The translations under genes and the position numbers were made by a program. Below, one piece after another: positions 13,132 to 13,383 of a stretch of DNA of 13,383 nt. Source of the stretch: JAQAZP01 sp032127265 (lineage in GTDB: Bacteria; Acidobacteriota; JAQAZP01); assembly GCA_032127265.1 (NCBI GenBank), contig JAQAZP010000154.1:1-13383 (forward strand). Direction: 5' to 3'. The notes below the pieces were generated by a model. That model was not told where the DNA came from and did no database searches. It was given only the letters and a program-made list of their open reading frames with translations. The first letter of the stretch is position 1. Every line of letters starts with the position of its first letter.

Positions 13132-13383
13132 CAGCACTTTAGTTTCTCCCTCGCAGCGATTACTAGATCCTCATGCGCAGCAACGACCTCATCTGCAAGA
13201 GAGTTTAAGCTAGCTCCGATCTCTCTCACATTTATTGAAGAGAAATCATCATCTGGAGCTAAAACCAGTAACTTATCGCACTTCTCTTTACTTGCACGGT
13301 AGTGTTTATATAATTCCGTTAGGAACTGCTTAATCTTTACCGAGAGATAACGCTGCTTCTCCTTAAGCTCTTCATCAAGAAAG
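13131..13383 (-). CDS. C-terminal part of an unknown charged helical protein
   Basis: The reverse complement gives 83 codons open from the window edge to a TGA at 13131-13133. The sequence is rich in Lys, Glu and Asp with heptad-like leucines (LKEKQRYLSVKIKQFLTELYKHYRASKEK, then LNSLADEVVAAHEDLVIAAREKLKC), so mostly helical, possibly coiled coil. No motif that I recognise. The stop overlaps the ATG of the next gene (TGATG), so the two probably form one operon. The N-terminal part lies outside the window, and the family cannot be named from this fragment. Confidence 0.65.
   Translation of the reverse strand, partial: FLDEELKEKQRYLSVKIKQFLTELYKHYRASKEKCDKLLVLAPDDDFSSINVREIGASLNSLADEVVAAHEDLVIAAREKLKC

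Noticed and set aside
12466..13302. Small plus-strand open frames in the low-GC region
   Set aside because: They are antisense to the two coupled minus-strand genes, without ribosome binding sites or motifs.
1..13383. CRISPR array, intact transposon, phage genes or rRNA
   Set aside because: I found no regularly spaced direct repeats, transposase or integrase frame, or rRNA sequence.

Overview
The window looks like the chromosome of a GC-rich (a 60-base sample in ybaB is about 68% G+C), probably Gram-negative, environmental bacterium. Pointers are an MglA/MglB polarity pair, a DUF2723 membrane glycosyltransferase-like protein, an AmmeMemoRadiSam enzyme, tRNAs with encoded CCA, and a long Bacillus-type SRP RNA with an Alu domain. 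This mix fits a deltaproteobacterium-like or candidate-phylum lineage (Zixibacteria, Latescibacteria, Glassbacteria and relatives); I cannot fix the phylum from sequence alone.

Bases 1-5486, minus strand: a tight operon behind a good sigma70-type promoter (5458-5486). It encodes a STAS protein, a PilZ/YcgR-like protein, a DUF2723 multi-pass membrane protein with C-terminal TPRs, a COG1032-type radical SAM protein, and the start of AmrS, cut by the window edge. Bases 5503-6277, minus strand: an XRE-cupin regulator with its own promoter.

Bases 6357-7758, plus strand: an RNA-rich block. It holds a promoter, tRNA-Arg(ACG), a terminator, a perfect 20-bp inverted repeat, tadA, tRNA-Ser(CGA), tRNA-Ser(GGA) and the large SRP RNA. 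TadA is the enzyme that makes inosine 34 in tRNA-Arg(ACG), so enzyme and substrate are neighbours. Bases 7817-11558, plus strand: a compact operon dnaX-ybaB-recR-mglB-mglA, joining replication/repair genes to a polarity GTPase and its regulator.

Bases 11588-11786: tRNA-Asn(GTT) with a full-consensus promoter and a terminator. Beyond it, composition falls to about 40% G+C. A 350-base stretch without a convincing gene carries short repeats, one of which matches the tRNA-Asn anticodon-loop sequence. Two translationally coupled minus-strand genes of unknown function follow (a predicted membrane protein and a partial charged helical protein). I read this as the edge of a horizontally acquired island at a tRNA gene. 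I found no CRISPR array, intact transposase or integrase. The most unusual points are the tRNA-Arg/tadA/inverted-repeat arrangement, the large SRP RNA, the housekeeping/mglBA operon, the signalling/radical SAM operon and the island boundary.
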